A stretch of DNA of 32,290 bases, taken from assembly GCA_947260025.1 (NCBI GenBank), contig CAMYON010000062.1, positions 1 to 32,290 on the forward strand, written 5' to 3'. A program made the position numbers and the translations under genes. The DNA is from an uncultured Gammaproteobacteria bacterium (GTDB taxonomy: Bacteria > Pseudomonadota > Gammaproteobacteria > GCA-001735895). Positions within the stretch are counted from its first letter, which is position 1, and each line of letters opens with the position of its first letter. Of the stretch, positions 1 to 6,048 are shown piece by piece. Below the pieces are notes generated by a model. The model was not told the origin of the DNA. It ran no database searches and was given only the letters and a program-made list of their open reading frames with translations.

Positions 1-368
1 TCAAGCTTGCCGATCTGCTGCAGCGGGTAGTCTCATCACTTGGCGGTATAGCTGCCGAGAAGCAGCTCGTGCTGCGGCTACCGACGGGAAAACTTCCTAG
101 CCTGCTGGTGGACGCCAAGTGGATGGAGCACCTGTTGTCCAACCTGATATTCGACGCGATCTCACATTGCCCCGCCGAGCAGGAGATTCGCGTCCAGGTG
201 CAGCGCGAGCACGAATACTGCTGTATCGACATCGAAACCCCGGTGGAAGAGGCGTTCGATTTGTCGCTAGTCCAGTCTTACGCCTCCTGTCTCAAGCTCG
301 AAATCGACAGCCGTCTCAGCGCCGACGATCGATTTCTCGTCAGCATCTCGAATATTAAAATTGTCTAG
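1..368 (+). CDS. C-terminal part of a degenerate sensor-kinase-like (HATPase) protein, truncated by the window edge
   Basis: The reading frame is open from base 3 and ends at TAG 366-368; the start lies outside the window. About 120 residues are visible. The segment around DAKWMEHLLSNLIFDAI resembles the N-box of a histidine-kinase HATPase domain (a helix with NLxxNA-like spacing), followed by a beta strand of the xIxVQV type. The ATP-lid signatures that normally follow (DxGxG, GxGLG) are absent, and the protein ends soon after, so the ATPase part looks degenerate. It could be a divergent kinase, an anti-sigma-like protein or a non-catalytic partner. It reads toward bhcB with a 68-bp gap, so it might share a transcript or regulate the cluster, but nothing in the sequence proves this. 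Confidence 0.4.
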   Translation, partial: KLADLLQRVVSSLGGIAAEKQLVLRLPTGKLPSLLVDAKWMEHLLSNLIFDAISHCPAEQEIRVQVQREHEYCCIDIETPVEEAFDLSLVQSYASCLKLEIDSRLSADDRFLVSISNIKIV

Positions 369-436
369 ATTATCGGATTGCATTCGGGCAACCTTTCCCT
401 CGGCGAAGGCTATCGTAACGATATAAGGTTGGCAGA

Positions 437-1390
437 ATGAAAATCCCGGATTTCGACGACGTTTGCGCGGCGCAGTCACGTATCAAGCCCTATGTCCACC
501 GCACCCCGATACTGACCTCGAGTCACCTCGATCAGCTATCCGGCGCAGAACTTTTCTTCAAGTGCGAAAACCTGCAAAAGGTGGGGGCGTTCAAGGCGCG
601 CGGCGCCGTCAATGCCGTGTTCGGCCTGTCCGATGCCGAAGCTGCCAGGGGCGTTGCCACGCATTCCTCCGGCAACCATGCCGGCGCGCTAAGTTACGCC
701 GCGATGCGGCGCGGCATCGAGGCGACCGTGGTGATGCCGCATAATGCGCCCGCAACCAAGAAAGCCGCGGTGCAAAGTTACGGCGGCAGAATAATCGAGT
801 GCGAGCCGACACAGGCGGCGCGCGAAGCAGCGCTGGCGCAGGTGGTCACAGAAACCGGCGCCGATGCGGTGCATCCTTACGACGATGTCCGGGTTATCGC
901 CGGGCAGGCCACCTGTGCACTGGAATTACATGAAGATGCCGGCAAACTGGATGCCGTGGTTGCCCCCATCGGCGGTGGCGGACTGATCTCGGGCACCTGT
1001 CTGAGCCTGTCGCAGCTATCTCCCGAAACCAGGATTTACGCGGCCGAACCGGCAAACGCCGACGATGCCTACCTGTCGTTCAACAAGGGTGAAATCGTCG
1101 AAAAGGATGCGCAACAATCGGTGGCGGATGGTCTCAAAACCAATCTCAAGCCCCGCACCTGGCATTTCGTTTCGAGCTATGTAACTGATATTCTGCTCGC
1201 CAGCGAAAGCGAAATACTGGATGCGATGTACCTGACCTGGGAGCGCATGAAAATTATTATCGAACCGTCTTCGGCGGTACCGCTGGCGGTCATGCTGAAA
1301 AACCGGGAGTTGTTTCGTGGTCAGCGCGTCGGCGTGATCATTACCGGCGGTAACGTCGATTTAAAAAATTGCCCCGGGTGTAAATCCTGA
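437..1390 (+). CDS. bhcB: Beta-hydroxyaspartate dehydratase (BhcB-like), serine racemase/threonine dehydratase fold
   Basis: This 317-aa fold-type II PLP enzyme most likely dehydrates 3-hydroxyaspartate to iminosuccinate in the cytosol. Visible are the PLP lysine in KVGAFKARGA (K53), the serine racemase-type SSGNHAGAL motif (S77-H81) that carries the second catalytic residue, and a tetraglycine phosphate-binding loop (PIGGGGLISG). The length matches serine racemase and hydroxyaspartate dehydratases. It lacks the ACT regulatory domain of biosynthetic threonine deaminase, arguing against IlvA. The ATG at 437 has a weak purine stretch upstream (AAGGTTGGCAG). A 21-bp gap separates it from a BhcC-like aldolase, the canonical partner that makes its substrate. 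The family also includes serine racemase and catabolic threonine dehydratase, so the specific call rests mainly on the neighbours. Confidence 0.7.
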   Translation: MKIPDFDDVCAAQSRIKPYVHRTPILTSSHLDQLSGAELFFKCENLQKVGAFKARGAVNAVFGLSDAEAARGVATHSSGNHAGALSYAAMRRGIEATVVMPHNAPATKKAAVQSYGGRIIECEPTQAAREAALAQVVTETGADAVHPYDDVRVIAGQATCALELHEDAGKLDAVVAPIGGGGLISGTCLSLSQLSPETRIYAAEPANADDAYLSFNKGEIVEKDAQQSVADGLKTNLKPRTWHFVSSYVTDILLASESEILDAMYLTWERMKIIIEPSSAVPLAVMLKNRELFRGQRVGVIITGGNVDLKNCPGCKS

Positions 1391-1411
1391 GGTCGCGGGT
1401 TCTGAACAAAG

Positions 1412-2560
1412 ATGAATGGGCTTTACGATAAATCGACCGTCGGTCTGAACATCCCGGCCGCGGTCGGCATGACGCTGGCTGATGTATGCACGCCGGCACT
1501 GATCATCGATCTCGACGCCTTCGAGGCCAACGTCGCTACGTTGCGCTCGCGCCTGCAGACGGCCGGGGTGCGCCTGCGCGCGCACGTCAAGACTCACAAA
1601 TCGGTCGATATCGCGGGCTACCAGATCGAGCAGGGCGGCGCCTGCGGTATCTGTTGTCAGAAAGTTGCCGAGGCCGAAGTCATGGTCGCCGGCGGAATCG
1701 GCGACGTGCTGGTTTCGAACCAGGTGACCGATCCCGGCAAAATCGACCGCCTTGCGCGGCTCGCGCTGAACGCCAGGCTGCTGGTTTGCGTCGATGATCC
1801 AACCAATGTCGACGACCTGTCGATGGCCGCACGACGTCACGGAGCCACGATCGAATGCCTGGTCGAAATCGATTGCGGCGCCGGACGCTGCGGCGTCGAG
1901 CCTGGTGCCGCCGCCGTCGTCATCGCGAGTAAAATTGCCTCCAGCAGCGGCCTCAAATTCGCCGGGCTGCAGGCCTACCAGGGCGCGGCGCAACATATCC
2001 GGAGTTTCGACGAACGCCGCAAAGCCCTCGACGAAGCTATCATGCAAACCCGCGATACGATCGATCAGTTGGCCGATGCCGGCCTGTCTTGTGATATCGT
2101 TGCCGGCGCCGGGACCGGGTCCTATCCCTTCGAGGCCAGTTCCGGTATCTACAATGAAATGCAGTGCGGGTCCTACATATTCATGGACGCGGATTACCGA
2201 CGAGTGCTCGATCAAAACGGCGAAGGTATTTCCGAATTCAGCAACAGCCTGTTCGTCTGGACCTCGATCATGTCGAAGACGCGCGCGCTGGAAGCAGTTT
2301 GCGACGCCGGCCTCAAGGTATTGTCGGCTGATTCGGGCCTGCCCGTGGTTTACGGCCGAGACGATGTCGAGTACATCTCGATTTCGGACGAACATGGTGT
2401 GCTGGCCGATCGGCACAATCGCCTGCGCCTGAACGACAAACTGAAGCTGATCCCGGGTCACTGCGATCCAACCTGCAACCTGCACGACTGGTATGTCGGC
2501 ATTCGCAACGACAGGGTCGAATGCCTGTGGCCGGTCAGCGCGCGCGGCATGGCTTTCTGA
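1412..2560 (+). CDS. bhcC: Beta-hydroxyaspartate aldolase (BhcC-like), DSD1/D-threonine aldolase family
   Basis: This 382-aa fold-type III PLP enzyme probably condenses glycine and glyoxylate to 3-hydroxyaspartate. The N-terminal alanine-racemase-like barrel carries the PLP lysine in HVKTHKS (K60). The C-terminal metal site reads PGHCDPTCNLHDWY with H350 and D352. The His-x-Asp pair is the arrangement known for the aldolase branch (D-threonine and 3-hydroxyaspartate aldolases), whereas the dehydratase branch (D-serine and D-threo-hydroxyaspartate dehydratase) uses His-x-Cys. It lies 21 bp after the bhcB-like gene and 20 bp before a small unknown gene, forming a three-gene rightward unit. D-threonine aldolase is the main alternative, but the dehydratase partner and the facing glyoxylate aminotransferase favour the beta-hydroxyaspartate role. 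Confidence 0.72.
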   Translation: MNGLYDKSTVGLNIPAAVGMTLADVCTPALIIDLDAFEANVATLRSRLQTAGVRLRAHVKTHKSVDIAGYQIEQGGACGICCQKVAEAEVMVAGGIGDVLVSNQVTDPGKIDRLARLALNARLLVCVDDPTNVDDLSMAARRHGATIECLVEIDCGAGRCGVEPGAAAVVIASKIASSSGLKFAGLQAYQGAAQHIRSFDERRKALDEAIMQTRDTIDQLADAGLSCDIVAGAGTGSYPFEASSGIYNEMQCGSYIFMDADYRRVLDQNGEGISEFSNSLFVWTSIMSKTRALEAVCDAGLKVLSADSGLPVVYGRDDVEYISISDEHGVLADRHNRLRLNDKLKLIPGHCDPTCNLHDWYVGIRNDRVECLWPVSARGMAF

Positions 2561-2580
2561 GCGACGCGATCCGGGACGCC

Positions 2581-3033
2581 ATGAAAACTATCCAGCTGAA
2601 ACCCGATCTTGCGCGGACCCGGCAGCTGGAACCCAACCACGAGCCGCTTTACAAACGCTTGCCGACCCACGATGAAGACGGCAAGTTTCTGAGCGATTTC
2701 ATGATGTTGATACCGGGTTTGAAGAACCTGTCGGAGTCAAATCTTAATGCCCGGATGAGCGCACTGCATTCATTACTGGGTGGACACGATGACGTCGTGT
2801 TCGCGGATTTGAATACCCCGCTAAATCTGCTGTGGGTTTCGGTCAGGGCCCGCCACGGGGTCATCCGCGAACTGGCGGCCGAGATTCAGCTGCGTGTCCC
2901 GGAGGCGCGACTGGTAGGCCACCCCGTGAAAGAACGACGCAGCCGCTTCGACGGGGTCAGGGCCTTTTGCCGTCTAAAATTGAAAGCGGGGCGAAGAATT
3001 TTGGCGAAAGCTAAAGAGAGCGGAGGATATTAA
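2581..3033 (+). CDS. Conserved-looking protein of unknown function at the end of the bhcBC unit
   Basis: This 150-aa soluble protein is not recognised. I chose ATG 2581 (MKTIQLKPDLARTR) rather than an in-frame upstream start at 2521, because the latter would overlap the end of the aldolase gene and encode an unlikely N-terminus. The middle (DVVFADLNTPLNLLWVSVRA) looks like a folded alpha/beta core, and the C-terminus is strongly basic with many Lys and Arg. There is no signal peptide, membrane segment or cysteine cluster. It follows the bhcC-like gene by 20 bp in the same direction, which suggests co-expression. Its last codons and stop lie inside the terminator hairpin. A structural or nucleic-acid-binding role is possible, but nothing here establishes one. 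Confidence 0.65.
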   Translation: MKTIQLKPDLARTRQLEPNHEPLYKRLPTHDEDGKFLSDFMMLIPGLKNLSESNLNARMSALHSLLGGHDDVVFADLNTPLNLLWVSVRARHGVIRELAAEIQLRVPEARLVGHPVKERRSRFDGVRAFCRLKLKAGRRILAKAKESGGY

Positions 3034-3051
3034 ATTCCTCCGCCCTCTTTT
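3013..3051. terminator. Bidirectional intrinsic terminator between the bhcBC unit and bhcA
   Basis: Two 15-base arms (3013-3027 and 3036-3050) pair with a single mismatch. The right arm ends in CTCTTTT, giving a U-run for rightward transcripts, and the left arm begins with AAAG, giving a short U-run for leftward ones. It sits between convergent genes, so it can serve both. The TAA stop of the small unknown gene (3031-3033) falls in the loop. Confidence 0.8.
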
Positions 3052-3060
3052 ACAGGTTGA

Positions 3061-4329
3061 TTAACGACTGGCGAGATAGCTGCTCAAATCGTCCAGGATT
3101 TTATCCTTGTCGACCGGCGCGCCCATTTCGATCATCGCATCGGCGAAACGGCCGACGATGTCGGTGATCGCAGCGGGGGTCAGCTGGTTCAGAATCCCGA
3201 TCCGGACCTGGGTCGGCTCGGACAGGGTCGGCCAGATGGCAAAACCGCGCGCGCGGCAGTTACCGACCAGCTCCTTCTCCTTACCGGCGAGATCGGCGGG
3301 CAGGTTGCATACCACCAGGCTGGTCATGTTCGAAGTCACTTCGCAACCCATGGCTTCGACCGCGCTGCGCAGGCCCTTCTCGTAAAACGCGTAGTCGGCC
3401 GCCTTTTGCGCACGACCGTGCTGCAGCAACAGGCGCAGCGCCTCGTGGAACGAAGCCACCGCGTAGCCGGAATGCGTGCGGTGATAGGCCGCCGCCTCGA
3501 CGTCCTGGCCATCGTTGATACACCAGTGGCGCGCGTCGAGAATCGGGTTGTGCAGGTAGCTCGGGCAACCGCGCTGCTTGATCAGGTCGATGACCTTGTC
3601 GTTGAAGCTGATCGGTGCATAGGTCACCGGCAGACCGAGGATCCCTTTCTGCGGACAGGAAGCCCAGGTGGTTACCGCCGGGTAGTCATCGATATTGAAA
3701 TCGGTGATACCCAGGCTGGAAACACAGTCGATGATGCCCATGACGTCGTGCTTCGCGCAGGCGTCGTTGAAGCCCTGCAAATCGTTGATACGACCACTAC
3801 CGGTTTCCCAGTGCGCCATCACGGCCCACATCGGCTTGTGTTCGGCCAGCGCGGCCTCGACGACTTCACCGGTGACCGACTGGCCGTGCGGTACGTTGAC
3901 GGTGACGACATTTTCCGGCTTCGGATCGAGCGGGTTGGCCGCCAGCTCTTCATTGTTGGCGACGTGCATGCGCACGCTCAGGTCATCGATGCCGCTGAAG
4001 GTGCCGTTGACGAAGCAAACTACCTTGTCACCCTTGAGAATCGGCATGAACGCGGTGTCCAGCGCGCTCCATCCGGTGCCGCATACGGCATAGGTGTACA
4101 AATTGCTGGTGCCGAACACCTCGCGCAGCATGAACTTGGCTTCCTTCATTCCGCGCACGACGTCGGCCTGCATGTGATCCGCGACACCGGCCGCGGCGAA
4201 GCGCTCGAGTACGCGCGGATCGGTGTTGCCCGGGCCGGGGCCGGCCGCCAGCGTATCGGGGATTACTAGTTGTGGGAAAATTCCAAATTCCCCTTCGGTT
4301 TGGTAATCAATATCAGGTTGGGTTGACAT
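3061..4329 (-). CDS. bhcA: Class V glyoxylate aminotransferase, probable aspartate-glyoxylate aminotransferase (BhcA-like)
   Basis: This 422-aa fold-type I PLP enzyme of the alanine/serine/aspartate-glyoxylate aminotransferase group would convert glyoxylate plus an amino donor to glycine plus an oxo acid. Visible are the AAGPGPGNTDPRVL substrate-loop motif (28-41), the Asp that contacts the PLP ring nitrogen in IIDCVSSLG (D201), and the PLP lysine in SCPQKGILG (K228). The start is ATG 4329 (MSTQPDIDY), with GGAG about 12 bases upstream; longer in-frame extensions only read through the neighbouring gene. It is the last gene of a leftward operon headed by an IclR regulator. In the beta-hydroxyaspartate cycle, BhcA uses aspartate as donor and releases oxaloacetate. 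Alanine or serine as donor cannot be excluded from sequence. Confidence 0.68.
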   Translation of the reverse strand: MSTQPDIDYQTEGEFGIFPQLVIPDTLAAGPGPGNTDPRVLERFAAAGVADHMQADVVRGMKEAKFMLREVFGTSNLYTYAVCGTGWSALDTAFMPILKGDKVVCFVNGTFSGIDDLSVRMHVANNEELAANPLDPKPENVVTVNVPHGQSVTGEVVEAALAEHKPMWAVMAHWETGSGRINDLQGFNDACAKHDVMGIIDCVSSLGITDFNIDDYPAVTTWASCPQKGILGLPVTYAPISFNDKVIDLIKQRGCPSYLHNPILDARHWCINDGQDVEAAAYHRTHSGYAVASFHEALRLLLQHGRAQKAADYAFYEKGLRSAVEAMGCEVTSNMTSLVVCNLPADLAGKEKELVGNCRARGFAIWPTLSEPTQVRIGILNQLTPAAITDIVGRFADAMIEMGAPVDKDKILDDLSSYLASR

Positions 4330-4357
4330 GTCGTTAAGTTCTCCAGTTACAAAAAAT

Positions 4358-4756
4358 TCATGGCATGGCCGCGGCGCCCGCGCGCGCGACAATACCGTCT
4401 TCATTCGCTTTCGCCCCGCTAATACCGATGGCGCCAACAGTTTCGCCCTCGTAGGTAAGCGGTTCACCGCCTTCCAGCGGCATGATTCCCGGCATTTCCA
4501 GGTAACCGGGCTCGCCGTTGTTGACGCGATCGGCAAACACGCTGGTCGGGCGTCGAAACAACAACGCGGCCTTCGCCTTCTTCACCGCCACATCGATGCT
4601 GCCGAGCTGCGCCCCTTCGCGCTGCAGGTACATCAGGTGGCCGCCGTCGTCGACGATCGCGATCACCATGTCCCAGCCGTTCTCGTCGGCAGACTGTTGC
4701 GCCGCTGCTGCGACCGCCTTTGCGGTTACCAGATCGATACAGTTTTTTCGTTTCAA
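4358..4756 (-). CDS. GlcG/HbpS-family (DUF336) protein
   Basis: A 132-aa protein with the hallmarks of the GlcG/HbpS heme-binding-like family: an N-terminal helix with AxAAAxxxA spacing, VIAIVDDGGHLMYLQREG, a KKAKAALLFRRPTS segment, and a C-terminal GExVGAIGISGA strand-loop. Length is typical. The start appears to be TTG at 4756, with GGAA-type purines just upstream; the nearby ATG is out of frame. It lies 21 bp after the IclR gene and 28 bp before the aminotransferase gene, all leftward. The E. coli homologue glcG sits in the glycolate operon beside malate synthase G, so association with glycolate/glyoxylate genes recurs, but its biochemical function there is not established. Heme binding is a family property, not something seen here. 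Confidence 0.75.
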   Translation of the reverse strand: MKRKNCIDLVTAKAVAAAAQQSADENGWDMVIAIVDDGGHLMYLQREGAQLGSIDVAVKKAKAALLFRRPTSVFADRVNNGEPGYLEMPGIMPLEGGEPLTYEGETVGAIGISGAKANEDGIVARAGAAAMP

Positions 4757-4777
4757 TTCGGTTCCATTCCTGCCGGG

Positions 4778-5620
4778 TCAGACTTTTACAGCGGGGATAC
4801 GCCCGCCCAGCTCACGCGTAATTTCGGCGGCGGTCTGGCGCACGGCGTTACCCATTTCGCCAAGACGACCGTCGACGATTCGCGCCTTCGGACCAGACAG
4901 TGAAATTGCCGCCAGTGCCTGGCCGTTTTCGTCAAAAATCGGCGCCGCCACGCAGCGCAATCCGACCGCATGCTCCTCGTCATCGAGTGCGTAACCCTGC
5001 TGCCTGACCTGCTTGAGCTCATCGCGCAGCGTGGCAGGGCTATCGATGGTGTGATCGGTGTACCTCGCCAGCCCGCGCTGCTGCAGTATGCGCGTCACCC
5101 GCTGTTCCGGCATGTTTGCCAACATCGCCTTGCCAACCCCGGACGCATGGATCGGCGAGCGGCTGCCGAGCCTGACGATCATGCGCATCACTTCCTGCGA
5201 TTCGACCTGGCTGATAAACACCACTTCGCCATCGTCGATGACGCCCAGGTTCACGGTTTCACCGCATTCGTCGACCAGCGCGTTCATATACGGTCTGGCG
5301 CTGGCGACGAAGTCGCGTCGCTTTAAAAAAGCGTTCCCGACGGTAAAGGCCTTCAGGCCGATAAACCACGACCCCTCGTCAGGATCCTGCTCGACAAAAT
5401 CGAGCTCCTCGAAGGTGCTGAGCAGGCGATGCACGGTCGCTGCCGGCATCCCCAGCTGGTAAGACAGGTCGGTCAGATGCATCCCCGTGTCCGATTCAGA
5501 CAGGCGCTCGAGCAGGGTCAGCGCGCGCGTCAAAGACTGATTTTTACCGTCGCGCGCGCGTGCTTTCCCGCCCGGGGGACGGCCTCGCTTTCGAGCGATA
5601 CTGGCTACCGTATTCGTCAT
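4778..5620 (-). CDS. bhcR: IclR-family transcriptional regulator (BhcR-like)
   Basis: This 280-aa regulator has a basic N-terminal tail (KRGRPPGGKARAR), an IclR-type winged helix (about residues 27-90, with LTDLSYQLGMPAATVHRLL as the recognition region) and a C-terminal effector domain (GETVNLGVIDDGEVVFISQ, then SRSPIHASGVGKAMLA and GLRCVAAPIFDENG). ATG 5620 is preferred over an upstream in-frame TTG at 5671, which would add residues unlike the family. No strong ribosome site is visible. It is the first gene of the leftward operon with the GlcG-like and aminotransferase genes. In Paracoccus the IclR protein BhcR controls the beta-hydroxyaspartate genes and responds to glyoxylate; the same role here is inferred from position. 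A candidate operator lies about 160 bp upstream. Confidence 0.75.
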   Translation of the reverse strand: MTNTVASIARKRGRPPGGKARARDGKNQSLTRALTLLERLSESDTGMHLTDLSYQLGMPAATVHRLLSTFEELDFVEQDPDEGSWFIGLKAFTVGNAFLKRRDFVASARPYMNALVDECGETVNLGVIDDGEVVFISQVESQEVMRMIVRLGSRSPIHASGVGKAMLANMPEQRVTRILQQRGLARYTDHTIDSPATLRDELKQVRQQGYALDDEEHAVGLRCVAAPIFDENGQALAAISLSGPKARIVDGRLGEMGNAVRQTAAEITRELGGRIPAVKV

Positions 5621-6048
5621 GACGCGCACACTAGCACCGAAATCTACCCGGAACCTGCTTGAACGCGACAATAATTAATTTAAAAATGCATTCCAAAATA
5701 TTTAACTTGCCTGCGAAATAAAAATCTAAGTCTTTGTTTTTAATATATTTAATTTCAAGATGCGCGATTATTTCATAATTTCCATAAAATGGAAATATTT
5801 TCCATGGGATATATAACCCTAACCCCGATGCAGTGTTGACCATGATCGTGACGCAGGCGCAGGACCCGGTTTTTATCCCCTGCCTGCGCAGGTATTGCCT
5901 ACCACCCGGGTCAAGAAACCTGATCAACAATAATCCCCAGGCCGGGTCAAAACCGCTTCAGTGTGATCCCCGTCCAAGAATTTTTCTTACAATTCAACAA
6001 CATTGAGCCATAATGTCAGATTAAACCTTTAATTTGCATGGAGACAGG
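5621..6048. other. 428-bp divergent control region, AT-rich in its left half
   Basis: This gap separates the leftward bhcR operon from the rightward reductase gene. Bases about 5665-5820 are strongly AT-rich compared with the GC-rich surroundings, as expected of a promoter zone. It contains the IclR-type operator at 5778-5805. Bases 5852-5892 can form a GC-rich hairpin (CGCAGG repeats facing CCTGCGCAGG). Two near copies of CCGGGTCAAxAACC lie at 5906-5920 and 5942-5954. A TACAAT at 5988-5993 could be a -10 for the rightward gene but lacks a convincing -35. I see no open frame worth calling and no riboswitch signature. Confidence 0.6.
5778..5805. promoter_or_regulatory. IclR-type operator with three alternating half-sites, probable BhcR binding site
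   Basis: Half-sites TTTCCAT (5779-5785), ATGGAAA (5789-5795) and TTTCCAT (5799-5805) alternate in orientation, each separated by 3 bases, so they repeat every 10 bp, one helical turn. The first pair extends to perfect 8-bp arms (5778-5785 and 5789-5796). The second pair, TGGAAATATTTTCCA, differs by one base from the published IclR-family palindrome TGGAAATNATTTCCA as I recall it. The site lies between the regulator gene and the divergent reductase gene. Which protein binds is inferred. Confidence 0.7.

Noticed and set aside
437-1390. Biosynthetic threonine deaminase (ilvA)
   Set aside because: The protein has no C-terminal ACT domain, carries the SSGNHAGAL serine-racemase-type motif and is paired with an aldolase of the hydroxyaspartate type.
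1361-2485. Long open frame on the minus strand inside the bhcC-like gene (374 codons)
   Set aside because: The plus-strand frame carries PLP and metal motifs; the minus frame is a shadow caused by GC-rich codon bias and has no recognisable domain.
3406-4269. 287-codon plus-strand frame opposite the aminotransferase gene
   Set aside because: It is fully antisense to a protein with clear PLP motifs and shows no family features.
4330-4536. N-terminal extension of the aminotransferase to an upstream in-frame start
   Set aside because: The extra 69 residues only re-read the GlcG-like gene in another frame, and ATG 4329 has its own GGAG.
5621-6048. Glycine riboswitch in the long control region
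   Set aside because: Glycine-related genes made this plausible, but I see none of the conserved riboswitch core sequences; the hairpin at 5852-5892 is simple.
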